Source of the DNA: Helcobacillus massiliensis
GTDB taxonomy: Bacteria > Actinomycetota > Actinomycetes > Actinomycetales > Dermabacteraceae
Direction of reading: 5' to 3'
NCBI RefSeq assembly: GCF_014191425.1
Contig: NZ_JACHWP010000002.1
Coordinates: 62,001-126,000 of the forward strand
DNA: 64,000 bases
In this document: positions 44,653 through 61,666 of the stretch, piece by piece
Layout of the letters: the number at the start of each line of letters is the position of its first letter
How positions within the stretch are numbered: position 1 is the stretch's first letter
Notes under the pieces: model-generated
What the model was told of the DNA's origin: nothing
Database searches by the model: none
What the model saw: the letters and a program-made list of their open reading frames with translations, nothing else
Program-made: the position numbers and the translations under genes

Positions 44653-45477
44653 TCAGGCCTCCGTTCCATTGTCACTGGGAGCGCTCGCTGCAGCGTTCTC
44701 GGCCTGGGGGGCCCGATCCTGCTGCTGACCGCGCTCACGGCGAGCGGCGTTGCGCTCGTTGCGACGACCACGCGAACGGTCGGCACGGCCGCCGCGACCC
44801 GCACGAGGCGCCTGAGCGGCCTGCTGCGCGAGCTCCTTGTCGGTGAGGTCGCCCTTGTAGATCCAGACCTTCACGCCGATGCGGCCGAAGGCGGTGCGCG
44901 CCTCGAAGAAGCCGTAGTCGATGTTCGCACGGAGGGTGTGCAGGGGCACACGGCCTTCGCGGTAGAACTCGCTGCGGCTCATCTCGGCGCCGCCGAGGCG
45001 GCCGGAGACGGCGACGCGGATGCCCTTGGCGCCGGCGCGCTGCGCGGACTGGATGCCCTTGCGCATTGCGCGGCGGAAGGACACGCGGCTCGCGAGCTGC
45101 TCAGCGATGTTCTGAGCGACGAGCTGTGCGTCGGCCTCGGGGTTCTTGACCTCGAGGATGTTGAGCTGGATCTGCTTGCCGGTCAGCTTCTCGAGCTTTC
45201 CGCGCAGACGCTCGGCCTCTGCACCACGGCGACCGATGACGATGCCGGGACGTGCGGTGTGGAGGTCGATGCGGACACGATCTCGGGTGCGCTCGATCTC
45301 GACCTTGGAGACGCCTGCTCGCTCGAGATCCTCGGTGAGCATCTCGCGAATACGGACGTCCTCCATCACGTAGTCGCTGTAGCGCTGACCTTCCTTGGTG
45401 GAGTCAGCGAACCAGCGGCTGGTGTGATCGGTCGTGATGCCGAGGCGGAACCCGTTCGGATTGACCTTCTGGCCCAC
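44653..45477 (-). CDS. rpsC: 30S ribosomal protein S3 (uS3)
   Basis: A 274-residue protein with a KH domain at the mRNA entrance. It starts with GTG, read as [43 protein letters not shown] is the KH loop. The C-terminal 55 residues are an Arg/Asn/Gln-rich tail ([21 protein letters not shown]). The start overlaps the rplV TAG stop (TAGTG). Confidence 0.97.
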   Translation of the reverse strand: MGQKVNPNGFRLGITTDHTSRWFADSTKEGQRYSDYVMEDVRIREMLTEDLERAGVSKVEIERTRDRVRIDLHTARPGIVIGRRGAEAERLRGKLEKLTGKQIQLNILEVKNPEADAQLVAQNIAEQLASRVSFRRAMRKGIQSAQRAGAKGIRVAVSGRLGGAEMSRSEFYREGRVPLHTLRANIDYGFFEARTAFGRIGVKVWIYKGDLTDKELAQQAAQAPRAGRGGRADRSRGRRNERNAARRERGQQQDRAPQAENAAASAPSDNGTEA

Positions 45478-45842
45478 TAGCGGGTCTCCTTCTTCTTCGC
45501 GGGAGCGACCGCCACGGTGATGTGGCTGGTGCGCTTCTTGATCTGGAATGCACGACCCTGAGCGCGGGGCTGGAACCGCTTCATGGTCGGGCCTTCGTCG
45601 ACGTATGCAGCGGAGACGACGAGCTCGCGCTCATCGAAGCGCTCCCCTGCCTGGTCGGCCTTCACGCGGGCGTTGGCAATCGCGGACTGCAGGAGCTTCA
45701 GTACGGGCTTGGATGCTGCCTGCGGCGCGAACCGCAGGATCTCCAGTGCCTCGACGGTGCTCTTGCCACGGATGAGGTCAACGACGCGCCGGGCCTTCAT
45801 GGGCGAAATACGGATGAACCGCACCTGCGCCTTGGCTTCCAT
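45477..45842 (-). CDS. rplV: 50S ribosomal protein L22 (uL22)
   Basis: A 121-residue protein lining the exit tunnel: [27 protein letters not shown] and the tip loop [23 protein letters not shown] 45842 has AGGA upstream; an upstream ATG at 45878 would add a non-conserved stretch. Confidence 0.96.
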   Translation of the reverse strand: MEAKAQVRFIRISPMKARRVVDLIRGKSTVEALEILRFAPQAASKPVLKLLQSAIANARVKADQAGERFDERELVVSAAYVDEGPTMKRFQPRAQGRAFQIKKRTSHITVAVAPAKKKETR

Positions 45843-45902
45843 TGCTGTCCTGCTTTCTTTCGAAACTGTGGGTGTCATCGATTCTGAACATCACTGAGGA
45901 GC

Positions 45903-46181
45903 TCAGCGACGACCCTTCCTGTCATCCTTGTCGTGGCTGCGGAACGTGCGCGTGGGAGCGAACTCTCCGAGCTTGTGGCCGACCATCGACTCCGTGACGA
46001 AGACCGTCACGTGCTTGCGACCGTCGTGCACAGCGAAGGTGTGGCCGAGGAAGTCCGGCGTGATGACCGAACGACGCGACCAGGTCTTGATGACGTTCTT
46101 GGTGCCCTTCTCGTTCTGAGCGTCCACCTTCTTCTGAAGGTGGTCGTCGATGAAAGGACCCTTGGCGATACTGCGTGGCAT
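45903..46181 (-). CDS. rpsS: 30S ribosomal protein S19 (uS19)
   Basis: A 92-residue protein of the 30S head: [47 protein letters not shown]-like block and [21 protein letters not shown]. Standard place between rplB and rplV. Confidence 0.97.
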   Translation of the reverse strand: MPRSIAKGPFIDDHLQKKVDAQNEKGTKNVIKTWSRRSVITPDFLGHTFAVHDGRKHVTVFVTESMVGHKLGEFAPTRTFRSHDKDDRKGRR

Positions 46182-46196
46182 ATCTGGATCTCCCTA

Positions 46197-47033
46197 TCAG
46201 CGCTTCTTGCCGGTGCGGCGGCGGCGCACGATGAGCTTGTCGCTCGGCTTGTTCGGACGGCGGGTGCGGCCCTCGGGCTTGCCCCAGGGCGAGACCGGGT
46301 GACGACCACCGGAGGTCTTGCCCTCACCGCCGCCGTGGGGGTGATCCACCGGGTTCATGACGACACCGCGCACGTGGGGACGACGTCCCTTCCAGCGCAT
46401 ACGGCCTGCCTTGCCCCAGTTGATGTTGACCTGCTCGGCGTTGCCGACCTCGCCGATGGTGGCGCGGCAGTCAGCGAGAACGTTGCGGATCTCGCCGGAC
46501 GGCATGCGCAGCTGAGCGAAGCGGCCCTCCTTCGCCACGAGCTGCACGGACGAGCCGGCGGAGCGGGCGATCTTCGCACCGCCGCCGGGGCGCAGTTCGA
46601 TGGCGTGCACAACGGTGCCCACGGGGATGTTGCGCAGCGGGAGGTTGTTGCCGGGCTTGATGTCGGCCTTCGGGCCGTTCTCCACCCAGTCGCCCTGGCG
46701 CAGCTTCGCCGGAGCGAGGATGTAGCGCTTCTCGCCGTCTGCGTAGTGCAGCAGGGCGATGCGGGCGGTGCGGTTCGGGTCGTACTCGATGTGCGCGACC
46801 TTCGCGTTCACGCCGTCCTTGTCGGCGCGACGGAAGTCGATCACACGGTACGCACGCTTGTGGCCGCCGCCGCGGAAGCGCGACGTGATGCGACCGTTGC
46901 TGTTGCGACCACCGGTCTTGTGCAGCGGACGAACCAGCGACTTCTCCGGGACACTACGAGTGATCTCGACGAAGTCGGCGACGCTCGAGCCGCGACGGCC
47001 CGGCGTGGTCGGCTTGTGCTTACGAATTCCCAT
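46197..47033 (-). CDS. rplB: 50S ribosomal protein L2 (uL2)
   Basis: A 278-residue core 50S protein near the peptidyl-transferase centre. [43 protein letters not shown] and the conserved [26 protein letters not shown], including the key histidine, are present. Confidence 0.98.
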   Translation of the reverse strand: MGIRKHKPTTPGRRGSSVADFVEITRSVPEKSLVRPLHKTGGRNSNGRITSRFRGGGHKRAYRVIDFRRADKDGVNAKVAHIEYDPNRTARIALLHYADGEKRYILAPAKLRQGDWVENGPKADIKPGNNLPLRNIPVGTVVHAIELRPGGGAKIARSAGSSVQLVAKEGRFAQLRMPSGEIRNVLADCRATIGEVGNAEQVNINWGKAGRMRWKGRRPHVRGVVMNPVDHPHGGGEGKTSGGRHPVSPWGKPEGRTRRPNKPSDKLIVRRRRTGKKR

Positions 47034-47082
47034 GATGGGGTTTCCTCAGATTCTCTCGTGAATCTTCGTCGTCTCGATCGCC

Positions 47083-47385
47083 TCAGGCGACCGAGCCTCC
47101 GAAGATGTCGATGGATCCGTCCTTCAGCGTGACGATGGCGCGCTTGGTGTCGTTGCGCTTGCCCATGCCGTAGCGCGTGCGACGCGCCTTGCCTTCACGG
47201 TTGATGGTGTTGACCGAGGCGACCTTGACGTCGAAGATCTCCTCGACGGCGATCTTGATCTCGGTCTTGTTGGCGTTGCGGTCGACGAGGAAGGTGTACT
47301 TGCCTTCGGCCATCTGACCGTAGCTCTTCTCGGAGACGACGGGCGCGAGCAGAATGTCGCGCGGGTCCTTGTTGATCGCGGTCAC
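47083..47385 (-). CDS. rplW: 50S ribosomal protein L23 (uL23)
   Basis: A 100-residue protein at the tunnel exit where trigger factor docks. [30 protein letters not shown] and the C-terminal [16 protein letters not shown] are typical. It starts with GTG overlapping the rplD stop (GTGA). Confidence 0.97.
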   Translation of the reverse strand: MTAINKDPRDILLAPVVSEKSYGQMAEGKYTFLVDRNANKTEIKIAVEEIFDVKVASVNTINREGKARRTRYGMGKRNDTKRAIVTLKDGSIDIFGGSVA

Positions 47386-48308
47386 TTCGCGTCCTCCTCA
47401 GCGGACCGAACGGCGTTCACGAAGCCGGCAGCCTGAGCGGCTTCCTCGCTTGCGAACCACACTTCGGCCTTGGTGCGGCCGTACCACGGCGACTTCTCGG
47501 TGTGGTACTTCATCGAGTCCTTGTTGCCCTTGATGGTGTAGCCCTCGGGTGCGGAGCCGTCGGCCAGCGCAGCAGCGGAGCCCTCACCGAACGGCGCCTC
47601 AGCAACCTCGGCGGACTCAGCAGCAGGCGCAGCCTGAGCGGAGACCGACGCGGCGGCCTTGGACTTCGAGGCGGTCAGCATGGCAGCGGCCACGAAGTCC
47701 TCGAGAGCACCGGAGGTGAAGACGACGTCGTCGGAGAGCATGACATCGTAGGTGTTGAGCTGGTCCGCGAACAGGACGTGGGAGTCCTTCAGGTTGCGGC
47801 TGCTCAGAGCGCCGATCGTGTCGCCGCGGCGCACCACCAGCAGGAGGTGCTTGCGGTCGGAGATGGCGGACAGGGTCTTCACAACTGCCTTGGTCGACGG
47901 GGTGTCGCCCTCGAGCAGTGCGGTGACCACGTGGACGCGGCCGCAGCGTGCGCGATCCGAGAGGGCACCGCGCAGTGCGGCGGCCTTCATCTTCTTCGGG
48001 GTGCGCTGGCTGTAGTCGCGCGGGGTCGGGCCGTGGACGATGCCACCGCCGGTCCACTGAGGAGCGCGGATCGAGCCCTGACGAGCGCGACCGGTGCCCT
48101 TCTGCTTCCACGGCTTGCGGCCGCCGCCGGCGACCTCGCCGCGGGTCTTGGCCTTGTGGGTGCCCTGGCGTGCAGCGTTGCGCTGCGCCGTGACGACCTG
48201 GTGGATCAGTGCGACGTTCGTCTGAACGTCGAAGATCGCGGCGGGCAGCTCAGCGGTGCCAGCCTTCTTGCCTGCGGGGTCGAGAACATCGACAGTCAGG
48301 TTCGCCAT
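47382..48308 (-). CDS. rplD: 50S ribosomal protein L4 (uL4) with a C-terminal fused domain
   Basis: At 308 residues this is about 100 longer than ordinary L4. Residues 1-207 are the L4 core, including the tunnel loop [30 protein letters not shown]. After an Ala/Ser/Glu-rich linker (208-254), residues 255-300 read [37 protein letters not shown]. That short aromatic block recurs at the C termini of other actinobacterial proteins, where it has been called a sunset-type domain. Its role is unknown. AGG and the rplC stop precede the ATG. Confidence 0.95.
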   Translation of the reverse strand: MANLTVDVLDPAGKKAGTAELPAAIFDVQTNVALIHQVVTAQRNAARQGTHKAKTRGEVAGGGRKPWKQKGTGRARQGSIRAPQWTGGGIVHGPTPRDYSQRTPKKMKAAALRGALSDRARCGRVHVVTALLEGDTPSTKAVVKTLSAISDRKHLLLVVRRGDTIGALSSRNLKDSHVLFADQLNTYDVMLSDDVVFTSGALEDFVAAAMLTASKSKAAASVSAQAAPAAESAEVAEAPFGEGSAAALADGSAPEGYTIKGNKDSMKYHTEKSPWYGRTKAEVWFASEEAAQAAGFVNAVRSAEEDAK

Positions 48309-48313
48309 GGTTC

Positions 48314-48997
48314 TCAGGCCTCCTTCTTCGCCGAAGTCTTCGATGCGGAGCGGACCAGGACGATGCCGCCCTTGGGGCCGGGGATGGCGCCCTTGACGAG
48401 CACGAGGCCCTTCTCTGCATCCACCGCGTGAACGGTGAGGTTCTGCACGCTGGTGCGGTCGCCGCCCATGCGTCCGGCCATCTTCTGGCCCTTGAAAACA
48501 CGACCCGGGGTCGATGCGCCGCCGATGGAGCCCGGCTTGCGGTGGTTGCGGTGCTGGCCGTGGGTGGCCGACACGCCTGCGAAGCCGTGGCGCTTCATGA
48601 CGCCAGCGGTGCCCTTGCCCTTGGAGGTGCCGACGACGTCGACCTTCTGGCCGGCTTCGAAGACCGAGGCGTCGATCTCCTGGCCGAGCGAGAAGTCAGC
48701 GGCGTCGGAAGTGCGCAGCTCGACGAGGTGACGGCGCGGGGTGACGCCGGCCTTCTCGAAGTGGCCCTTCAGTGGCTTGGTGACCTTGCGGGGGTCGATC
48801 GCGCCGTAGGCGATCTGAACAGCGTCGTAGCCGTCGGTCTCGACGGAGCGCACCTGCGTGACAACGCACGGACCAGCCTGCACGACGGTCACGGGAACGA
48901 GAACGCCGTTCTCATCCCAGACCTGGGTCATGCCGAGCTTGGTGCCGAGCACGCCGGAGACGTTGGCTGCGCGCTGCCCTGTCAGTTCGTTACTCAT
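48314..48997 (-). CDS. rplC: 50S ribosomal protein L3 (uL3)
   Basis: A 227-residue early-assembly protein. [55 protein letters not shown] and the loop near the peptidyl-transferase centre are conserved. It lies 11 nt after rpsJ. Confidence 0.97.
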   Translation of the reverse strand: MSNELTGQRAANVSGVLGTKLGMTQVWDENGVLVPVTVVQAGPCVVTQVRSVETDGYDAVQIAYGAIDPRKVTKPLKGHFEKAGVTPRRHLVELRTSDAADFSLGQEIDASVFEAGQKVDVVGTSKGKGTAGVMKRHGFAGVSATHGQHRNHRKPGSIGGASTPGRVFKGQKMAGRMGGDRTSVQNLTVHAVDAEKGLVLVKGAIPGPKGGIVLVRSASKTSAKKEA

Positions 48998-49008
48998 GTT
49001 CCGATACC

Positions 49009-49317
49009 TCAGAGCTTGATCTCGATGTTGACGTCCGCCGGCAGGTCGAGGCGCATCAGCGAGTCCACAGCCTTCGGCGTGGGATCGACGATGTCGATGA
49101 GGCGCTTGTGCGTGCGCATCTCGAACTGCTCACGGGAGTCCTTGTACTTGTGCGGCGACCGAACAACAACAAAGACGTTCTTCTCGGTCGGCAGCGGCAC
49201 CGGGCCCACAACCGTTGCACCAGCGCGGGTGACAGTATCGACAATCTTGCGTGCCGAGCTGTCAATCACCTCGTGGTCATACGACTTGAGCCGGATGCGG
49301 ATCTTCTGTCCCGCCAT
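49009..49317 (-). CDS. rpsJ: 30S ribosomal protein S10 (uS10)
   Basis: A 102-residue protein of the 30S head, also a partner of NusB in antitermination. It starts [19 protein letters not shown] and has [10 protein letters not shown] and [19 protein letters not shown] 49317 is the conserved start; further upstream starts are not conserved. It is first in the S10 operon. The ribosome-binding site is weak. Confidence 0.97.
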   Translation of the reverse strand: MAGQKIRIRLKSYDHEVIDSSARKIVDTVTRAGATVVGPVPLPTEKNVFVVVRSPHKYKDSREQFEMRTHKRLIDIVDPTPKAVDSLMRLDLPADVNIEIKL

Positions 49318-49369
49318 AGCTTTGGTCTGACTCTCTCTCTTCATAACCGCGTTGACATGGTCAGGGACC

Positions 49370-49392
49370 CACCCGACACCCGCGGTCGGGTG
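49370..49392 (-). promoter_or_regulatory. Hairpin in the S10 operon leader
   Basis: CACCCGAC (49370-49377) and GTCGGGTG (49385-49392) pair around a 7-nt loop, about 55 nt upstream of rpsJ. CACACT lies just upstream on the minus strand and could be a -10. In E. coli L4 represses this operon through its leader. The 403-bp region 49318-49720 has no gene, and no -35 is convincing. Confidence 0.35.
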
Positions 49393-49720
49393 TGTCGAGT
49401 GTGCCGCGGGCATCGAAACGCCGTGGGCAGATCCCATTGCACCTACGACTGGTCCCTCGACCGATGCGCACTCAGGGTCAAGACCGCACTGTTCGCATCC
49501 TCGGGCTGAGCCTCATCCGGTGATCATTCCCCAGAGACGGGAATGGAACCGGGCATGTCGACTCGCGCAGGCAACTCATCCATTCAACCATCATGCGGAC
49601 GGCCCGCCAAGGGGTTCACCCTAAGGAGCAGGTCACATCACACCGCGGGCGCCGTCGGCTCGCCCTGCGCCCTGAGCGGACACCCAAGGCCCCGACGGGT
49701 GCTCCCTATACCCTGGGGCC

Positions 49721-50674
49721 ATGACTCAGCATCCCAGCAGCCAGGGCCAGATGGCCGCATCCAGCCGACTCATGCAGAGCGCCTTCCGCCTCGAGTTCCC
49801 GCAGTCCCTCGGGATGGTGCGGGACTATGTGGAGGTGCAGCGGATGGTGGATGCCCTCGCCGATGAGGACTTCCCCGTACAGCACACCCTGATCGTCGGC
49901 ACGGACCTGAAGCTCGTGGAGCGCGTGACCGGCCGCCAGACATGGGGCAGGGTCATCATGGGAGGCATTCTCTCGGGCCTGTGGATGGGTACGTTCATCG
50001 GCCTGCTGTTCGGCCTGTTCACCAGCAACTGGCTGTCCATGCTCGGCACTTCGGTGCTGATGGGCATCGTGTTCTTCACGGTGTGGGCGATCATCCGGCA
50101 TGCCTCGAACCGGGGCCAGCGCGATTTCACCTCGATGGTGTCGACGATTCCCATGCAGTACGAACTGCTGGTGGAGCATCGCCACTTCGCTGACGCCCGA
50201 CGCATCCTCATGGAAAAGGGCATCGCGCTCGGCTATGGCGCATTCGGCACCGGCGACTCGGCGCCGATCAGCCCGGAGATGCACAACCGGTACGGCCAGC
50301 CCTCCTCCGGTCGCTCGCGTCAGTCAGGAGACCCGGCGCAGTCCTCACACTCCCCTCACTCGGCGCACTCGCCGTCCGGTGCAGCGCACCAGCCGCGCCA
50401 CCGCGCCCCGCACCCGGACGATTCCGCGCCGGTCTCAGCCGGCGGTTCAACCGCAGCCGCGCCGAACGGGCAGACCCACGATCCGCGCTTCGGCACCGAC
50501 GATGCCGCGCCGCGCCGCCCCAGCTTCGGACTGCCCGCGCAGCCCGGACGGCACGCCGCATCAGGCAACGCAGCAGACGGCGCTGCGCCCGCACCCGGAG
50601 ACTCGAATCGCGGCGCAGCCTCCGCATCCGGCGCCGACGGGTCCCCGTCGGGTGAGGATCCCCGCTCGCGCTGA
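49721..50674 (+). CDS. Membrane protein with GSP17M-like general stress domain
   Basis: A 317-residue protein. Residues 25-75 (LEFPQSLGMVRDYVEVQRMVDALADEDFPVQHTLIVGTDLKLVE) resemble the general-stress 17M/YflT domain. Two membrane segments follow at about 80-100 and 105-125. Beyond residue 190 the protein is a long disordered Pro/Ser/Ala/His-rich tail. The ATG is preceded by TACCCT six bases earlier and has no ribosome-binding site, so it is probably leaderless. It sits on the + strand between tuf and rpsJ. Function is unknown. Confidence 0.75.
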   Translation: MTQHPSSQGQMAASSRLMQSAFRLEFPQSLGMVRDYVEVQRMVDALADEDFPVQHTLIVGTDLKLVERVTGRQTWGRVIMGGILSGLWMGTFIGLLFGLFTSNWLSMLGTSVLMGIVFFTVWAIIRHASNRGQRDFTSMVSTIPMQYELLVEHRHFADARRILMEKGIALGYGAFGTGDSAPISPEMHNRYGQPSSGRSRQSGDPAQSSHSPHSAHSPSGAAHQPRHRAPHPDDSAPVSAGGSTAAAPNGQTHDPRFGTDDAAPRRPSFGLPAQPGRHAASGNAADGAAPAPGDSNRGAASASGADGSPSGEDPRSR

Positions 50675-50730
50675 CCTCCCCCCCCCTCCTGACTCCCCGA
50701 GCCGGCATCTGCTCTGCTCGGCTCAGCACC

Positions 50731-50762
50731 ATGAGGCCCCCACCACCCGGTGGGGGCCTCAT
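50731..50762 (+). terminator. Terminator after the GSP17M-like gene
   Basis: A perfect 14-bp stem (50731-50744 with 50749-50762, arm ATGAGGCCCCCACC) around a 4-nt loop, 56 nt after the stop codon. Confidence 0.8.
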
Positions 50763-51160
50763 CGTCATCCAGGACCCGAGCGTGCTCCCGTCGGCTACCG
50801 GAATGGGTACGAGTGCGCTGCTCCGAGCTCGCATGCGACGGCCGCAGCGCAGACAACAAGCGGTCAGCAGGGCGCCGCTCGTACGCCGCCCTCAGCGCGC
50901 CGCCGGCCGCCGCACTCACTCGGCGGAGGCCGCACGCACGACTCGGCGGGTGCGGCACCGATCCGTTGACGTATGCGCGCATCAAACGCCTTCATCCCCC
51001 CTCCGATTACGACGACGAATCGTCCCGGCGAGGTGAGGCAGGCGCACGGGGCTGCCAGCCCCTTAGTCCCGGGGCTGCCGGCACCGCGGTCGCGGGGACC
51101 CGGCACCGGCGCCACAGCGCCGACGGTACAGAGCTCCGGCCGCGAATCGGGCATGAAGAA
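50763..51160. other. About 400 bp between two terminators with no gene found
   Basis: All reading frames give Arg/Pro-rich shadow translations without a ribosome-binding site or recognisable domain. Short GC-rich inverted repeats are present (for example GGGGCTGCCAGCCCC near 51049) and TTGACG occurs near 50965, but nothing forms a convincing RNA or promoter. Confidence 0.5.
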
Positions 51161-51189
51161 GCGGCCCCGGGAACGAATCCCGGGGCCGC
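51161..51189 (-). terminator. Terminator of the str operon after tuf
   Basis: A perfect 12-bp stem (51161-51172 with 51178-51189, GCGGCCCCGGGA) around a 5-nt loop, followed on the minus strand by CTTCTTC. It lies 39 nt beyond the tuf stop. Confidence 0.8.
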
Positions 51190-51227
51190 CGCTATGCGTC
51201 AATCAGACGCTGAGTCTCTCAGGAGAA

Positions 51228-52415
51228 TCAGGCGTTGATCTTGGTGACACGGCCGGAGCCCACGGTGCGGCCACCCTCACGGATAGCGAAGCCGAGGCCC
51301 TCTTCCATGGCGATCGGCTGGATGAGCTCGACCGACATCTCGGTGTTGTCGCCCGGCATGACCATCTCGGTGCCCTCGGGCAGCTCGATGACGCCGGTGA
51401 CGTCCGTGGTACGGAAGTAGAACTGCGGACGGTAGTTCGAGTAGAACGGGTTGTGACGGCCGCCCTCGTCCTTGGACAGGATGTAGACCTGAGCCTCGAA
51501 CTTGGTGTGCGGGGTGATGGAGCCCGGCACGCAGACGACCTGGCCGCGCTCGACGTCCTCACGCTTGGTGCCGCGCAGGAGCAGACCACAGTTCTCGCCG
51601 GCCCATGCCTCGTCCATCTGCTTGTGGAACATCTCGATACCGGTGACGGTGGTCTTCTGCGGCTCGCGAATGCCGAGGATCTCGACCTCGGAGTTGATGG
51701 CGAGCTTGCCGCGGTCGACCTTACCGGTCACCACGGTGCCACGACCGGTGATGGTGAAGACGTCCTCGATCGGCATGAGGAACGGCTTGTCCATGTCGCG
51801 CTCCGGCTCCGGGATGTACTCATCGACGGAAGCCATGAGGTCCTGCACGGACTTGACCCACTTCTCATCGCCCTCGATGGCCTTGAGAGCGGAGACCTGG
51901 TGGACCGGTGCGTCCTCATCGAAGCCCTGCGAACCGAGCAGCTCGCGGACCTCCATCTCGACGAGCTCCAGGATCTCCTCGTCGTCGACCATGTCGCACT
52001 TGTTCAGCGCAACGATCAGAGCCGGCACGCCCACCTGGCGGGCGAGGAGCACGTGCTCACGGGTCTGAGCCATCGGGCCGTCGGTGCCGGCGACCACAAG
52101 GATGGCGCCGTCCATCTGAGCAGCACCGGTGATCATGTTCTTCACGTAGTCGGCGTGTCCGGGGGCGTCGACGTGAGCGTAGTGGCGCTTCTCGGTCTCG
52201 TACTCGATGTGCGAGACGTTGATGGTGATGCCGCGCTGCTTCTCTTCGGGAGCGTTGTCGATCTGGTCGTAGTCACGGCTCTCGTTGAGGTCCGGGTACT
52301 GGTCGTGCAGCACCTTGGAGATGGCAGCGGTGAGCGTGGTCTTGCCGTGGTCGACGTGACCGATGGTGCCGATGTTGACGTGCGGCTTCTTGCGCTCGAA
52401 CTTGGCCTTAGCCAT
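51228..52415 (-). CDS. tuf: Elongation factor Tu
   Basis: EF-Tu carries aminoacyl-tRNA to the ribosome. The 395-residue GTPase has GHVDHGKT (19-26), DAPGHADY and NKCD, and ends [19 protein letters not shown] precedes the ATG. It is last in rpsL-rpsG-fusA-tuf. The 130-nt gap after fusA contains TAGACT and a perfect hairpin, so it may also have its own promoter. Confidence 0.98.
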   Translation of the reverse strand: MAKAKFERKKPHVNIGTIGHVDHGKTTLTAAISKVLHDQYPDLNESRDYDQIDNAPEEKQRGITINVSHIEYETEKRHYAHVDAPGHADYVKNMITGAAQMDGAILVVAGTDGPMAQTREHVLLARQVGVPALIVALNKCDMVDDEEILELVEMEVRELLGSQGFDEDAPVHQVSALKAIEGDEKWVKSVQDLMASVDEYIPEPERDMDKPFLMPIEDVFTITGRGTVVTGKVDRGKLAINSEVEILGIREPQKTTVTGIEMFHKQMDEAWAGENCGLLLRGTKREDVERGQVVCVPGSITPHTKFEAQVYILSKDEGGRHNPFYSNYRPQFYFRTTDVTGVIELPEGTEMVMPGDNTEMSVELIQPIAMEEGLGFAIREGGRTVGSGRVTKINA

Positions 52416-52463
52416 AGTGATGTCCTCCTAGGACGTTGTTGGTTGTTCTGTTGAACGGTGGGT

Positions 52464-52485
52464 GGGGCCCGCCGCAGCGGGCCCC
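52464..52485 (-). promoter_or_regulatory. Hairpin in the fusA-tuf gap
   Basis: GGGGCCCGC (52464-52472) pairs with GCGGGCCCC (52477-52485) around four bases. A -10-like TAGACT lies upstream on the minus strand near 52520. It may be a leader structure of a tuf-specific transcript or a partial terminator. Confidence 0.45.
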
Positions 52486-52545
52486 GACCGAATGTGATCC
52501 GGACACCGACATGCAGACAGAAGTCTACGTGTCAGAGATGGAAGC

Positions 52546-54693
<2,148 letters not shown>

Positions 54694-54759
54694 GGGCTGC
54701 TGCCTTTCTGGCTAGGGGGCGACTTCTTCTCGTCCCCGCTGCCAATTCTTCGGTGTGAA

Positions 54760-55230
54760 TTACCAGCGGTAGTGAGCGAACGCCTTGTTGGCCTCCGCCA
54801 TCTTGTGAGTGTCCTCGCGGCGCTTCACAGCGGCACCCAGGCCGTTGTTGGCATCGAGGATCTCGTTCATGAGGCGCTCGGTCATGGTGTTCTCGCGGCG
54901 GGCGCGGGAGTAGCCCACGAGCCAGCGCAGAGCCAGGGTGGTCGAGCGGCCAGCGCGGACCTCGACGGGCACCTGGTAGGTGGCACCGCCGACGCGACGG
55001 GAGCGGACCTCGAGCGACGGGCGGATGTTGTCGAGAGCCTTCTTCAGGGTCACGACGGGATCCTGGCCGTTCTTCTCGCGGCAGCCTTCGAGAGCGTCGT
55101 AGACGATCTTCTCGGCGACGGTCTTCTTGCCGTCGAGGAGGACCTTGTTGATCAGCTGAGTGACCAGCGGGGAGCCATAGACGGGGTCAACGGCGAGCTG
55201 GCGCTTGGGAGCTGCACCTTTGCGTGGCAT
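54760..55230 (-). CDS. rpsG: 30S ribosomal protein S7 (uS7)
   Basis: A 156-residue 16S-rRNA-binding protein: [31 protein letters not shown] and [25 protein letters not shown]. Its ATG overlaps the rpsL TAA stop by one base (TAATG). Confidence 0.98.
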   Translation of the reverse strand: MPRKGAAPKRQLAVDPVYGSPLVTQLINKVLLDGKKTVAEKIVYDALEGCREKNGQDPVVTLKKALDNIRPSLEVRSRRVGGATYQVPVEVRAGRSTTLALRWLVGYSRARRENTMTERLMNEILDANNGLGAAVKRREDTHKMAEANKAFAHYRW

Positions 55231-55604
55231 TACTTCTTCTCCTTCTTCGCACCGTAGCGGGAGCGCGCCTGCTGGCGGCCCTTCACTGCCTGGGTGTCCA
55301 GGGCACCGCGGACGATCTTGTAGCGAACGCCCGGGAGGTCCTTCACACGGCCGCCGCGGACGAGCACGATGGAGTGCTCCTGCAGGTTGTGGCCGACGCC
55401 CGGAATGTAGGCGGTGACTTCGATGCCGGAGGAGAGGCGGACACGCGCAATCTTGCGCAGCGCCGAGTTCGGCTTCTTCGGGGTGGTGGTGTACACACGG
55501 GTGCAGACGCCGCGGCGCTGGGGCGAGCCCTTGAGCGCGGGAGTCGACGATGCCGCCGACTTGTCCTGGCGACCCTTGCGCACCAACTGCTGAATGGTAG
55601 GCAC
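55230..55604 (-). CDS. rpsL: 30S ribosomal protein S12 (uS12)
   Basis: A 124-residue decoding-site protein. It starts with GTG, read as [30 protein letters not shown] with Lys43 and [16 protein letters not shown] with its lysine are unchanged, so classical streptomycin-resistance substitutions are absent. First gene of the str operon, with a leader of about 200 nt. Confidence 0.97.
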   Translation of the reverse strand: MPTIQQLVRKGRQDKSAASSTPALKGSPQRRGVCTRVYTTTPKKPNSALRKIARVRLSSGIEVTAYIPGVGHNLQEHSIVLVRGGRVKDLPGVRYKIVRGALDTQAVKGRQQARSRYGAKKEKK

Positions 55605-55804
55605 TGGTTCTCTTTCCTATCGCTTCCCGCCCTGTTCGGGCGGTCAGATCAACTTCTTTCGGATGCTCGCACGTGCGTGCGCCACCCGGGCGACCCGGAT
55701 CTCTCCGGCCCGCACAGCGGACGGATCCGCTGGTGTCCCGGCTACCGTGACGCCCGATTCGGCTCTGCGAACAGGCCCGGAAGGCGGCGCACAGAGGGCA
55801 ACCA

Positions 55805-55848
55805 TGACACAGTTTGTCAGTTTACCGACGGCCATCACGGCCGGTCAA
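55805..55848 (-). promoter_or_regulatory. Promoter of the str operon (rpsL)
   Basis: Minus-strand TTGACC (55843-55848) and TAAACT (55819-55824) are 18 bp apart, the clearest -35/-10 pair in the window besides secY. The start would lie near 55811. The inverted repeat TGACA-cagtt-TGTCA (55805-55819) covers that start. The leader of about 207 nt has a CCGCCC/GGGCGG hairpin (55627-55643) near the rpsL ribosome-binding site. Confidence 0.7.
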
Positions 55849-55968
55849 AGGTCTTCCCTCGTTCTGTTGCACATCACATTGCACCCCGAACGGGACCGCG
55901 GACGGCCGGCACCCGTCGGGCGCATTCCGGCTGCCCCCTCAGCCGCAGGACCCCGCGGGGTGCACGAA

Positions 55969-56002
55969 GCCCCGCCGCCCTCCGAAGAGGAGCCGACGGG
56001 GC
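55969..56002 (-). terminator. Terminator after rpf
   Basis: A 9-bp GC stem (55969-55977 with 55994-56002, one G-T pair) with an inner CTCC/GGAG stem. It lies 83 nt beyond the rpf stop and before the str promoter. Confidence 0.6.
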
Positions 56003-56084
56003 CGTGCGTTCACTGATATGGAGGATGTGCCGCGGCCCCGAATTCAGGGCGTGCGGGGTGCTGCCGCAGCAGCGGACCGAATGC

Positions 56085-57392
<1,308 letters not shown>

Positions 57393-57617
57393 TCAGGTCT
57401 GATCGGTGAACATCCCCTATCCTCTGCACCCCTGCCGCGGAGCACGAGGGACATGGTCGCTTCTTAGATGCGGCCAGGCGGACTCTTTACCCAAGGTTGA
57501 CGGTTCGTGTAACTGCGGCCATAGGGGCCATGTGGCCCAGGCGACCGTGCCGCGGCCAGCACCCAGCGGCGGCGTCCAGCGGCGGCCCGCTGCCGGACGG
57601 TGGTGCGCCAGGATGAA

Positions 57618-57663
57618 CGAGAGCGGCCACTCCCCCACCATGGTGGTTGAGCGGCCGCTCTCG
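57618..57663 (-). terminator. Terminator after rpoC
   Basis: CGAGAGCGGCC (57618-57628) pairs with GGCCGCTCTCG (57653-57663), with CTC/GAG and CCACCATGGTGG pairing inside. It lies 50 nt beyond the rpoC stop. The remaining 234 nt up to rpf hold its promoter region; TAAAGA on the minus strand near 57490 is a weak -10. Confidence 0.75.
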
Positions 57664-57713
57664 TCCCGACCCCGCCGGCTCAGAGGGCCGACGGGTGCGA
57701 GGATCGCATCGGA

Positions 57714-61601
<3,888 letters not shown>

Positions 61602-61666
61602 GTGTGTCCTTCTCTCGTTCGAAAAAAGCAGGTGAAAGTTGGATGGGTCGGGGTGTCTGAGCGGGC

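Noticed and set aside
50731-51036. Arg-rich small protein in the GSP-tuf gap
   Set aside because: The translation is Arg/Pro-rich, begins in the terminator hairpin and has no ribosome-binding site or conserved look.
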